A stretch of DNA of 47,055 bases from JBAYJM01 sp041665065 (GTDB taxonomy: Bacteria; Patescibacteriota; Patescibacteriia; 2-01-FULL-39-33): NCBI GenBank assembly GCA_041665065.1, contig JBAYJM010000006.1, positions 1 to 47,055 on the forward strand, given 5' to 3'. Position 1 is the first letter of the stretch, and each line of letters starts with the position of its first letter. Positions 16,712 through 25,600 of this stretch are shown here, in pieces. The position numbers were made by a program, and so were the translations under genes. Under the pieces are notes generated by a model. The model was given only the letters and a program-made list of their open reading frames with translations. It searched no databases and was not told the origin of the DNA.

Positions 16712-17544
16712 TGCAAGAAGAATCAATGGACGGTCTTACTGATCGGCAATTAAAATTGAGTTATTGGTATATTTCCCACAAGCTTTCTTTAAAGAGACTC
16801 TGGACTATTTTTTTAATTATCCTTTCCATTGCTTTATGGTCTTATGTAATTTTGCAAATGACTCTTTTTTTTATGAATTATTCTGCGCATAAGCAACTGG
16901 AAAATTATTTGCTTTTTACCGCAGATCCTTCTTTGTCGCGTATTGAATCATTAATGCCCAAAAATATAAGTGTTCCGAGCGTCCAGGTATTTGGCACTGG
17001 TAATGGCTATGATTATTTAGCTACTATTTCGAATGGGAATAAAAATTGGTTGGGAGAATTTGAATATAGGTTTACCAATGGAACAAACACACCTCAATAT
17101 AAAAAGGGATTTGTGTTGCCCGGATCAGAAGCAAATATTATGGATTTTAGCCGAGAGAATGATTCTCCGAATTTTCAAATAAACAATTTTAAATGGAAAA
17201 GAATTGAAGGCTATGAATCGTTAAAAAATAAGATGGATTATTTTTTGGTTGAAAATGATCGTTTTGATATTGGAAGGGGAGATAAAGAACCATCGACGCT
17301 CTCATTTGAAATAACAAATAATTCCCCATACTCTTATTGGCTGGTGGATGTCCAGGTGATTGTTTACAGCGAAGGAACGGTGGCGGGAATTAATCATTAT
17401 ACTTTAAATCAATTTAAGTCGGGTGAAAAAAAGCAGATTTCACTACTCTGGAATCATGGCTTGCCAACAGGCTTGACTTATGTCATACTGTCTGCAGTCA
17501 ATTTCTTGGATCCCGACAATATTATGTCGGTTGGGACCCAGTAA
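16711..17544 (+). CDS. membrane-anchored protein of unknown function
   Basis: 277 residues from the ATG at 16711, chosen because a TATAAT lies 6 nt upstream and the frame before it crosses that box. The N-terminus is cytosolic (MQEESMDGLTDRQLKLSYWY). One membrane helix follows (about 29-55, LWTIFLIILSIALWSYVILQ). The remaining 220 residues face outside and look beta-rich, with FEYRFTNGTNTPQYKKGFVLPGSEANI, LSFEITNNSPYSYWLVDVQVIVYS and GEKKQISLLWNHG. The last part resembles an Ig-like or FxLYD-type extracytoplasmic domain, but I do not recognise the family. The next gene starts 33 nt downstream and may be cotranscribed. Confidence 0.7.
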   Translation: MQEESMDGLTDRQLKLSYWYISHKLSLKRLWTIFLIILSIALWSYVILQMTLFFMNYSAHKQLENYLLFTADPSLSRIESLMPKNISVPSVQVFGTGNGYDYLATISNGNKNWLGEFEYRFTNGTNTPQYKKGFVLPGSEANIMDFSRENDSPNFQINNFKWKRIEGYESLKNKMDYFLVENDRFDIGRGDKEPSTLSFEITNNSPYSYWLVDVQVIVYSEGTVAGINHYTLNQFKSGEKKQISLLWNHGLPTGLTYVILSAVNFLDPDNIMSVGTQ

Positions 17545-17577
17545 CAAAATAGCCCTAAGCGAAGGGGGAAATGGGTT

Positions 17578-18018
17578 ATGGAAAGCGACATGGCGTCATC
17601 TTTTGATGCTACCAATCCTCCTAAGCCGGTAGAGGCTTTTGCGGGGGGTGTTCCGACGGAAGAGGAGCTCGAACAGCTCTTTGCTTATTTCTGGTATGAG
17701 TTATGCCGGGAGGCGGAAGCAAAGAAGCAAATGGGCGTTGGACAGCGAATGGCTCGCGAGGGGAGAACCAAGAAAAATGACAACGTCGAGTATGCCAATC
17801 GGGCATACGGGCCAACAATAGAGAGGATTAGGAGAGATCCAGGTCTTTGGCAGTTGTTTGCTTCACTGTATTTGGCGCATCTGTCCTCTAAAGCCGTTGG
17901 TGCAGACAAGGGGAAGTATTTCCAGGCCACTGTCTTGGCAATACAGGACCTTGGCCGTGAGGCACCGCGTCCGCGTCCACGACCAAGAAAATCCGACAGC
18001 CGTGACTTTGAGGATTGA
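17578..18018 (+). CDS. orphan hypothetical protein with foreign codon use
   Basis: 146 residues, soluble and mostly helical. It contains PTEEELEQLFAYFWYELCRE, a basic stretch (GQRMAREGRTKKND), GPTIERIRRDPGLWQLFASLY and a basic-acidic tail (PRPRPRPRKSDSRDFED). An AAGGGGG SD lies about 10 nt before the ATG. A start at codon 5 (MASSFD) is possible. Codons are GC-rich (GAG, CGC, GTC, AAG) compared with the genes around it. I recognise no family. A tiny SD-led ORF of five codons follows (AAGGAG at 18031, ATG at 18046) and runs into the terminator. Confidence 0.65.
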   Translation: MESDMASSFDATNPPKPVEAFAGGVPTEEELEQLFAYFWYELCREAEAKKQMGVGQRMAREGRTKKNDNVEYANRAYGPTIERIRRDPGLWQLFASLYLAHLSSKAVGADKGKYFQATVLAIQDLGREAPRPRPRPRKSDSRDFED

Positions 18019-18054
18019 CAATACAACGATAAGGAGACACGCTCTATGACATTT

Positions 18055-18085
18055 CGGCCCTAAGGTTTTCTTGGGGCTTTTTTTA
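18055..18085 (+). terminator. terminator of the 17578-18018 gene
   Basis: GCCCTAAG (18057-18064) pairs with CTTGGGGC (18070-18077), with one G-T pair, followed by seven T residues. Confidence 0.75.
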
Positions 18086-18130
18086 TTTATAATTTAGCTA
18101 AAATATAATATGTTTATTGGGGAAGGCTTG

Positions 18131-18164
18131 GGGACTTGACAAGTCCTTTTTTTGATTATATATT
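18131..18164 (+). promoter_or_regulatory. heat-shock operon promoter, overlapping a hairpin
   Basis: TTGACA (18136-18141), a 17-bp spacer and TATATT (18159-18164) form the promoter of hrcA-grpE. The -35 box lies inside a hairpin, GGACTT/AAGTCC (18132-18146), followed by seven T residues. The same bases could thus also end transcription coming from upstream. Confidence 0.75.
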
Positions 18165-18168
18165 TATA

Positions 18169-18195
18169 TTAGCACTCAAGCACTAAGAGTGCTAA
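18169..18195 (+). promoter_or_regulatory. CIRCE operator (HrcA binding site)
   Basis: TTAGCACTC (18169-18177), nine bases, GAGTGCTAA (18187-18195): both arms match the CIRCE consensus perfectly with the standard N9 spacing. It starts 4 bases after the -10 box, covering the start site. HrcA bound there would block hrcA-grpE transcription until heat stress. It is the only CIRCE I see in the window. dnaK and dnaJ have none nearby. Confidence 0.95.
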
Positions 18196-18222
18196 AGGTT
18201 AAAACCCTTAAATATCCTTAAA

Positions 18223-18924
18223 ATGGCAGAAAGAAAAGACGAAGTATTAAACAGTATTGTAGAAGAATACATAAAAACTGCCGTTCCGGTCAGTTCCAGT
18301 TTGATTGTTGAAAAATACTTCACTGATTTAAGTTCGGCTACAGTAAGAAATGACATGTCTGAACTTGAAGAAATGGGATTGATTTTTCAGCCCCATACTT
18401 CAGCTGGCAGAATTCCAACGGTAAACGGCTATAAAAGATATTTAAAAAGTATTAATATTGACGATTGGTATGATGTTCCTTTGAAAATAAAAAAAGGCAT
18501 AAATGAGGTTTTAGGTTTTGAGGAACATGATATCAAGGTCATGGCAAAACTCTTGGCTGAAATGTCAGGTGGCGCTATTTTAATCGGTTTCTCACCCATG
18601 AATGTATATTATACGGGCATATCCAATATTTTTAGGCAGCCAGAATTTAGAGAGCAATCAATAATATTTTCCATATCGGAGATTATTGATCATCTTGATG
18701 AGGTAATGAATTTGATATTTCATCAGGTGGACGATAATCTAAAAATTTTTTTAGGCGATGATAATCCATTTGGCGAATTGACTTCAGCTGTTGCGGTAAA
18801 ATGCCAAGTTAAAAAAAATGATATTTTGGTTGGAATACTTGGTCCTAATCGCATGGATTATAAACAAAATGTCAGCCTCCTAAAATATATACAAAAGACA
18901 ATAAATGAAAATAACGCCAAATAA
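18223..18924 (+). CDS. hrcA: heat-inducible transcription repressor HrcA, short form
   Basis: 233 residues against about 340 in typical HrcA. The N-terminal winged helix is intact (RKDEVLNSIVEEYIKTAVPVSSSLI, LSSATVRNDMSELEEMGL), as is the family hallmark PHTSAGRIPTVNGYKRYL (about 66-83). The GAF-like effector part follows, with FREQSIIFSISEIIDHLDEVMNL and VGILGPNRMDYKQNVSLLKYI near the end. The missing 100 or so residues correspond to the central inserted part of longer HrcA proteins. It represses its own operon through the CIRCE at 18169. grpE follows after 3 nt. Confidence 0.93.
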   Translation: MAERKDEVLNSIVEEYIKTAVPVSSSLIVEKYFTDLSSATVRNDMSELEEMGLIFQPHTSAGRIPTVNGYKRYLKSINIDDWYDVPLKIKKGINEVLGFEEHDIKVMAKLLAEMSGGAILIGFSPMNVYYTGISNIFRQPEFREQSIIFSISEIIDHLDEVMNLIFHQVDDNLKIFLGDDNPFGELTSAVAVKCQVKKNDILVGILGPNRMDYKQNVSLLKYIQKTINENNAK

Positions 18925-18927
18925 ATT

Positions 18928-19425
18928 ATGAAAAAAGACGACCAAAATATTTTGGATGCCGAGTTGGAAAAATTAAAGCAAGATTTTGAAGAATTAAAAA
19001 CACAAAATCAAGAATATTTGTCCGGATGGCAGAGGGCCTTGGCCGACTATTCTAATTTTCAAAGGGAAATGGAAAAAAGACAGAAGGATATGATTGAATA
19101 TGCAAATGCCGCCACCGTTTTGGATATTTTGCCGATTTATAATAATTTAAAATTAGCTCTAAGGCATGCTAAGGATGATCAAAAAGAGAATGATTTTATC
19201 AAAGGCATTGAGCAGATTAAAAAGCAGTTTATGGACTTGTTAAAAGGATTCAAAGTTGAAGAAATTAAAACAATAGGCGAAAAGTTTGATCCAAATTTTC
19301 ATGAAGCCGTTGAGTGTGCTGAAGTTGAGGGATGTGCAACTGGAATAATTTATGATGAGGTCAGTTCCGGCTATATGATGAATGAGAAGGTTATTGAGCC
19401 GGCCAAAGTAAAAGTAGCAAAATAA
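18928..19425 (+). CDS. grpE: nucleotide exchange factor GrpE
   Basis: 165 residues. A long N-terminal coiled coil (LDAELEKLKQDFEELKTQ) leads to LADYSNFQREMEKRQKDM. The C-terminal beta wing has KFDPNFHEAVECAEVEG and ends GYMMNEKVIEPAKVKV, the standard GrpE ending (GY..xxRVIRPAxVxV). It releases ADP from DnaK. It is cotranscribed with hrcA under CIRCE control. Confidence 0.96.
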   Translation: MKKDDQNILDAELEKLKQDFEELKTQNQEYLSGWQRALADYSNFQREMEKRQKDMIEYANAATVLDILPIYNNLKLALRHAKDDQKENDFIKGIEQIKKQFMDLLKGFKVEEIKTIGEKFDPNFHEAVECAEVEGCATGIIYDEVSSGYMMNEKVIEPAKVKVAK

Positions 19426-19487
19426 ATTTAACATAATTAATTATTAATTATTTGGAATTTCCAAGTAATTAAAGAAAGGAAAAACAT

Positions 19488-19904
19488 ATGGCATTAATTA
19501 AATGGACACCATTTTTAGGCTCTTCGGATGATGTTGATCGGTTTTTTGATAATTGGCCGATGAATATGGGAAATTTTACGCCGGCCATTGATGTTTATCA
19601 GGATAAAGACAACGTCATTGTTGAAACCCCGCTGGCAGGCATTGATTCGGACAAAGTGGATATTTCTGTAGAAAATGATGTTTTAACAATTAAGGGCGAA
19701 GTTGAAAAAAAATCGGAAGTGGAGGATAAGGATTATTACCGAAAGGAAATAAGAAGCGGAAGTTTTTATCGGGCAGTACAGTTACCAACCAGAGTATCAG
19801 GCGATGAGGCTGAAGCCACCTATGAAAATGGAATCTTAAAAATTTCCATTCCCAAAGCAGCTGAAGCAAAGCCCAAGACCATTAAAATTTCATCAAAAAA
19901 ATAA
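19488..19904 (+). CDS. Hsp20 / small heat-shock protein
   Basis: 138 residues with a complete alpha-crystallin domain: PAIDVYQDKDNVIVETPLAG (about 34-53), SVENDVLTIKGEVEKKSEVE, YRKEIRSGSFYRAVQLP and YENGILKISIPK. The C-terminal tail lacks a clear IxI motif but has IKISSKK. It is an ATP-independent holdase that hands unfolded proteins to DnaK. It has one of the few good SD sites among host genes (AAAGGA, 9 nt before ATG). A short palindrome (TTGGAATTTCCAA, about 19451-19464) lies upstream. Its place between grpE and dnaK keeps the chaperones together. Confidence 0.95.
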   Translation: MALIKWTPFLGSSDDVDRFFDNWPMNMGNFTPAIDVYQDKDNVIVETPLAGIDSDKVDISVENDVLTIKGEVEKKSEVEDKDYYRKEIRSGSFYRAVQLPTRVSGDEAEATYENGILKISIPKAAEAKPKTIKISSKK

Positions 19905-19958
19905 TTATTTTGAGGCCGGCTCTGCATGTCAGGGTCTGCCGATTAAGTACATTATTTC

Positions 19959-20000
19959 AAAAAAAATACGCTCATCAGCCACGCAAGGAGGCTGACGAGC
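19959..20000 (-). terminator. terminator of the acyl carrier protein gene
   Basis: On the minus strand, GCTCGTCAGCC (20000-19990) pairs with GGCTGATGAGC (19980-19970) and is followed by GTATTTTTTTT. It is an 11-bp stem. Confidence 0.85.
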
Positions 20001-20029
20001 ATTGAAAGGGTGATGTGCGTGGTCGTGTT

Positions 20030-20296
20030 TCACGCGCTGGCCGGCATGTGGTTTTTCACGAGGTCCACACACGTTTGAAGGGATATGTCTCCAGACATGT
20101 CCACCAGGCTCGGGGTGTCGATCGGGAGATTAAACTCGCACATGAGTTCGCCGTCAATCTCCATTAAGTCGAGCGAATCAATGCCCAAATCCCTCATTAA
20201 GTCCGTAGCTGAGGTCAACTCTTCTACAGAGACGTCGAGTTTTTCGGATATGATTGCTGTAATTCGCTCAGCAATCGGGTCTATTTGTTCAAGCAT
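20030..20296 (-). CDS. orphan acyl carrier protein
   Basis: 88 residues with the four-helix acyl carrier fold. The phosphopantetheine attachment site is GIDSLDLMEI (Ser about residue 42, the classical DSL), preceded by ATDLMRDL, and the helix-III segment is FNLPIDTPSLVDM. Holo-ACP carries acyl chains as thioesters. No fatty-acid or polyketide gene is nearby. Codon use is GC-richer than the host (GAC, CTC, CCG, ACG). The gene has an SD (CGGAG), its own promoter (20349-20377) and terminator. It is inserted against the direction of the chaperone genes. Likely acquired; partner enzymes must be elsewhere or absent. Confidence 0.88.
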   Translation of the reverse strand: MLEQIDPIAERITAIISEKLDVSVEELTSATDLMRDLGIDSLDLMEIDGELMCEFNLPIDTPSLVDMSGDISLQTCVDLVKNHMPASA

Positions 20297-20348
20297 GCTC
20301 CGTTTTCTCCGTTGTTGTCTACTCCTACCTCGAAATACATCAGCAATT

Positions 20349-20377
20349 ATTCTAATAATAATTTATAAATTTGTCAA
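20349..20377 (-). promoter_or_regulatory. promoter of the acyl carrier protein gene
   Basis: On the minus strand, TTGACA (20377-20372), 17 bp and TAGAAT (20354-20349). It fires away from dnaK. Confidence 0.75.
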
Positions 20378-20409
20378 TAAATAAGTTTTAATAAAAATTA
20401 ACGAAAAAT

Positions 20410-22326
20410 ATGTCAAAAATTCTAGGAATTGATTTGGGCACAACTAACAGTGCCATGGCCGTGATGGAAGGCGGTCAGCCAAAAATTTTAGAAAACAAAG
20501 AGGGCGCAAGAACTACTCCTTCTGTTATTGCCATTGCTAAAAGCGGTGAAAGAATGGTTGGTGTTGCCGCCAAAAGACAGGCTGTCACAAATCCGACCAA
20601 TACTTTATTTTCGATCAAAAGATTGATTGGAAGAAAGTGGGAAGACTCTGAAGTGCAGAGAGATTTGAAATTAGTGCCGTATGAAATTAAAAAATCAAAC
20701 GGCGGGGTTAAAATTGTCATGGGCGGAAAAGAATATACACCCCAGGAAATTTCAGCCATGGTTTTAACAAAATTAAAAGAAGACGCTGAAGCAAAATTAG
20801 GTGAGAAAATTACAGAAGCAATAATTACTGTGCCGGCATATTTTGATGATGCCCAAAGACAAGCTACCAAGGATGCCGGTGAAATTGCCGGCTTAACGGT
20901 AAAAAGAATTATAAATGAGCCTACGGCCGCCGCTTTGGCTTATGGTTTTGAAAAGAAAAAGGGCGAACAGATTGCGGTTTATGATTTAGGTGGTGGAACA
21001 TTTGATATTTCAATTCTTGAAGTTTCGGAAGATACAGTCGAAGTAAAATCGACAAATGGAGACACTCATTTGGGTGGGGATGATTTTGATCAAAAAATAA
21101 TGAATTGGATTTTGGATGAATTTAAAAAACAAGAAGGAATAGATTTGTCAAAAGACCAGACAGCGCTTCAAAGAGTAAAGGAATCGGCCGAAAAAGCAAA
21201 AATCGAGTTATCTACTCAAATGGAAACTGAAATTAACCAGCCATTTATAACTCAAGGCTCTGACGGTTCACCGAAGCATTTGACTCTTAGGATGACCAGA
21301 TCACAATTGGAAAATTTGGTTATGGATTTGGTTGATAATACTTTTGAGCCGGTCAAAAAAGCATTAAGTGATTCAGGAATATCTGTAAAGAACATAGAAG
21401 AAATTGTTATGGTTGGCGGTATGACCAGAATGCCTTTAGTATTAAAAAAAGTTGAAGAATTTTTTGGTAAAAAACCAAACATTTCAGTAAATCCCGACGA
21501 AGTTGTGGCTCTTGGAGCTGCGGTTCAGGCCGGTGTTTTGCAGGGCGATGTTAAAGATGTCTTGCTTTTGGATGTTACGCCTTTGACTTTGGGAATTGAA
21601 ACAATGGGATCAGTGATGACGCCGTTAATTGAAAGAAATACAACCATTCCAACCTCAAAGTCGCAAGTATTTTCAACCGCTGCCGACAATCAGCCGGCAG
21701 TAGAGATTCATGTTCTTCAGGGTGAAAGACCAATGGCCGGTGATAACAAAACCCTTGGTAAGTTTATTTTGGATGGAATTCCGTCCGCTCCAAGAGGTGT
21801 TCCGCAGGTTGAAGTTACATTTGATATTGATGCTAATGGAATTTTGAATGTTAAGGCCAAAGATAAGGCTACAAATAAAGAACAGCATATTACCATAACC
21901 GCCTCATCCGGCTTATCTAAAGAAGAGGTTGAAAAAATGAAACAGGAGGCTGAGCTTCACGCCGAAGAGGATAAAAAGAAAAAAGAAGTAATTGATCTCA
22001 AAAATCAAGCAGAAAGTTTAGTTTTTACAACTGAAAAAACTTTAAAAGATGCTGGAGATAAGGTAACTGCCGATGTCAGAAAAGATATTATGGATAAAGT
22101 TGAAGACTTAAAAAATGCAACCAAGGGCGAAGATCAGGAACTGATTAAAAAGAACTACGATGTCTTGTCTGAGGCAATCCAAAAAGTAGGCGCTTCAATG
22201 TATGAACAGCCTCAGGCCCAGCCAACAGAAGGACAGGGTGCAGGCGAACAGAAAGCAGGAAGCGAACCAGTTGAAGGTCAATATGAAGAAGTAAAGAAAG
22301 ATGGGGAGGCGAAAAAAGAAGAATAA
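20410..22326 (+). CDS. dnaK: molecular chaperone DnaK (Hsp70)
   Basis: 638 residues. The ATPase domain has LGIDLGTTNSAMAVMEGG, VPAYFDDAQRQATKDAGEIAGL and YDLGGGTFDISILEV. The linker is DVLLLDVTPLTLGIET. The substrate-binding domain and helical lid follow, ending in an acidic tail (EGQYEEVKKDGEAKKEE). DnaK folds client proteins with DnaJ (30454) and GrpE (18928). No CIRCE lies before it. The region upstream holds the divergent promoter of the acyl carrier gene. The last 17 codons and the terminator are repeated at 26899-26998. Confidence 0.98.
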   Translation: MSKILGIDLGTTNSAMAVMEGGQPKILENKEGARTTPSVIAIAKSGERMVGVAAKRQAVTNPTNTLFSIKRLIGRKWEDSEVQRDLKLVPYEIKKSNGGVKIVMGGKEYTPQEISAMVLTKLKEDAEAKLGEKITEAIITVPAYFDDAQRQATKDAGEIAGLTVKRIINEPTAAALAYGFEKKKGEQIAVYDLGGGTFDISILEVSEDTVEVKSTNGDTHLGGDDFDQKIMNWILDEFKKQEGIDLSKDQTALQRVKESAEKAKIELSTQMETEINQPFITQGSDGSPKHLTLRMTRSQLENLVMDLVDNTFEPVKKALSDSGISVKNIEEIVMVGGMTRMPLVLKKVEEFFGKKPNISVNPDEVVALGAAVQAGVLQGDVKDVLLLDVTPLTLGIETMGSVMTPLIERNTTIPTSKSQVFSTAADNQPAVEIHVLQGERPMAGDNKTLGKFILDGIPSAPRGVPQVEVTFDIDANGILNVKAKDKATNKEQHITITASSGLSKEEVEKMKQEAELHAEEDKKKKEVIDLKNQAESLVFTTEKTLKDAGDKVTADVRKDIMDKVEDLKNATKGEDQELIKKNYDVLSEAIQKVGASMYEQPQAQPTEGQGAGEQKAGSEPVEGQYEEVKKDGEAKKEE

Positions 22327-22385
22327 AATTTTAGAATTTGACGCATAAAAAGCAGAGACGGGGTATTACCCCGTCTCTTTTAAAT
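22280..22385 (+). repeat. direct repeat 1: dnaK tail plus terminator
   Basis: The end of dnaK (from 22280), its stop codon and the terminator recur at 26899-26998 with about four differences in 99 bases. The terminator is a perfect stem, AGAGACGGGG (22354-22363) with CCCCGTCTCT (22369-22378), followed by a T run. Confidence 0.9.
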
Positions 22386-22639
22386 ATTTTAATAAAAAAA
22401 TCACCAAAATTATTAATGGATCGTCATGGTAGCCAGATTATTATCTACGCGGTAGGTTTTGGTAGTATTTATTTATATTTACAGTAATAAATTTTATTTA
22501 CGGTGGCGACTATGCTATAATATGCACATATGGCAGAAATCGTAAAAAAATGGAATCGGATTATTTTTTTGGGTGCAGTAAATGATGGCAGTATTTAATG
22601 TTTTAATAAAATATATTTTATAACTAATCGATTTATGTT
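22386..22639 (+). other. intergenic region before the protease gene
   Basis: A TATAAT (22516-22521) with a weak TTTATT 17 bp upstream may be a promoter. A short ORF (ATG at 22530, MAEIVKKWNRII..., 22 codons) follows. The sequence CATATGGCAGAAATCG here recurs as CATATGACAGAAATCG at about 26867. These look like remnants of the duplication that flanks the protease gene. Nothing else is recognised. Confidence 0.4.
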
Positions 22640-25600
22640 ATGCGAAAAATCCCCACGCAATTGGCGACATCCAGCAAGATTGCAGTTCATCAATCAGTAA
22701 TCTTCAGCATTGGACTGATTTGCGGCGTTTTGGTCATTACGGTCTTCGGCCTCAGTATTGGGTCTTCATCAAATTTGATGGCGGCGGCTCTTAAGCCAAC
22801 CAAAAACCAAAGTGTGATGACCAACCGTACTTGCGGTATGGATGTAATTAAAGGCAAGAAAGTTTATCGGGGCTGTGATATTGATTATTCACAATTCAGC
22901 CTCAAGCCGGTTGTTGGTGTGCCATCAGCCAAATTAAAAGCTGATACAGCCTTGGCAGCTAAGTTAAAAGCGCTTCCCAAAGATAGGCAAGCAGAATTGA
23001 ATTATCAGTTGAAGCAGACTCAAGACGTAATTCAAGCTAAAGGAGGAGGTTGGAAGGCAGGCTGGAATTCTAAAATGATACTGGATGACAAGGAAAAAAA
23101 GAATTTGACCGGTTTATTAGATAGTCCTCCAACTCAATTAGCTTCTATATCATTATCTAAAGATAAAATTTTATTAAGTGCTACTTCGCCGGCGGGCAGT
23201 GTTGATTTGCCTGATTTTTATGATTGGCGCAGCATGGGCGGGAAAAACTATATTACTTCAGTAAGGGATCAGGGAAATTGCGGGAGTTGCTGGGCCTTTG
23301 CTTCTATTGCTGCTTTTGAAGGGCACATACAGGCATATTATAATAATTCGAATATAGCGACTAACTTGGCTGAGCAGGATTTAGTTTCTTGTGTCTTGCC
23401 TTATAATCCTAGTGTTAATATGGGCGGTTGCAGGGGCGCTTATTATAGTCAGATAGAGACTATTTTTAGTTCTTATTGGATTAATCCTGGCAACGCCATC
23501 GAAGCTAATTTCCCTTATGTGGCTGCTAACGTAGCTTGCAGTAATAAGCAGGCAAATTGGCAGCAGAACGCCTGGAAAACAATGGGTTATAAGCCAATTG
23601 ATTTGACTGGCAGCCTGGCTGATCGTGTTAGTAAAATAAAGCAAGCAATAATCGAGAATGGACCAGTAGCGGCAGGTATGCTCGTATACAATGATTTTTT
23701 TAATTATCAAAGTGGAATTTATCAGCATACTACAGAAGATGCTGCTGGAGGACACATGGTGGCGATTGTCGGTTTTGGCAAAGAAGACGGCCGCGATTAT
23801 TGGATTGCTAAAAATAGCTGGGGCTCGAATTGGGGTGAAAACGGCTATTTTAAAATTGCAGTCGGAGATTCTTTTATTGACTATTGGCATGTCTATGCCG
23901 TTAATATTCCTAATCCGCCAGCCTCAGCTCCGCAATCAGCTATTTGCACTGATAATGACAGCGATGGTTATTGTTATTGGGGTTTAGACGCCAAGCCGAC
24001 AGCTACCAGTACTTGCCCGTCTTCTTGCTTGGCACAGAGTCAAAGCGATTGTGATGATTCAAAGAGCGATATTTATCAAAATTGCGGAAAAACGACAGAT
24101 GAAATAGGCACACTATCTATTACTTCCGCCACCTCTCAAGCTGAAGTCTATGTTAAAGATTTTGGTGGCGCTTATATTTATCGTGGCAAAACACCCTTAA
24201 CTATTAATTTGGGAGTTGGCAACAGGGAAATTAAGGTTTCAAAAGATCTTTATTCAGCACAGCCTCAGACCGTGACAATAAGAGCAAATGAGACGGTAAA
24301 TTTGAATGTAACATTGAATCCGCCTATCGGACTCCGTGCCGGCTGGCCGATCGATATTGGCAATTGGAATTTTGCATCTTCTCCGGCAATCGCCGATATA
24401 AATAATGACGGCAAGAATGAAATCATTGTCGCCTCCGGTAGGCTTGTTGCCGGGGGATGTCTGACGTGCAAAGGACTAGATGAAATACAGGTCTATGATC
24501 AGGATGGCAGGCTTCTGCCTGGCTGGCCTTTCGTAATCAATATGGCGTATTCTAACCAATTTCGAGAGATGGATTTGGTAACTAATCCGACAGTAGTCGA
24601 CTTGGATAAAGACGGCAAAAAGGAAATAGTATTCGAGGTCTATGACGGCTATGATACGGCGGGAGGCGGCGATCAAGTCGCAGTTTACGCCTTAAGATCC
24701 GACGGCACGGTTATGGACGGCTGGCCGATAAAATTCGGCAATTTGTCTAATTTTTCTATTAATTCTTTGGCGGCCGATGATATTGATAATGACGGAGAAG
24801 TCGAGATTGTTGTTGCACTTGATTATAAAATCCATGTCCTAGATAAAGCCGGCAGGTCGAAAACTGGTTGGCCAAGGGATGTTGATTGCGCCGCTTTCAA
24901 TGAGGTGGCGATCGGAGATTTGAATAATGACAATAGCAAGGAAATTATTTATACTTGCGATTCGCCGTTAATTAATAGCAAAATTTACGTTTTTAAAAAT
25001 AATGGCGTCTTGATGAGCGGATTTCCTAAAGACTTCGCCTATGGAATAAAAAATTCGGTAGTAGGCGATATTGATAACGATAAAAATTTAGATATCATTT
25101 TTACGGTAACCGGAGATGGCGTTATCGGCGATAGGATTTACGCTTTGAATTCCAACGGTACCGTAAAAAACGGTTTTCCGGTTAATTCGAGTATGTATAT
25201 CGGAAGCCTGTCTTTAGGCGATATTGATAATGATAATAATGCGGAGATTATTTTTGCTTCAGGCGGTTATCTGAATGCCCTGAAGAAAGACGGCAGTCAA
25301 CTTAGCGGCTGGCCTGTCGCTATCCCTGAATCCACTTCAATGGCTGTTATCAGCGATGTCAATAATGACGGTTTTCGCGATATAATCTTTGCCGCGCCTC
25401 AGTTCGGCAGCCGCATGTCGGGAATATATGCTTATAGTTATACGGGAAATTTGCTGCCAGGCTGGCCCAAAAATGTTATGGGTTCGATATGGTATGAAAG
25501 CCCTGCTATCGGCGATGTTACCGGGGACGGCAAATTGGATCTTATTGCGACTGGAGTGCTTTCGCTGGGCGCTTCTGTTCCAAAGGCACTTACTTTTTAT

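Noticed and set aside
23381..23890. Long minus-strand open frame inside the protease gene
   Set aside because: It is antisense to the catalytic domain, has no start signals and low-complexity composition; a shadow of the real gene.
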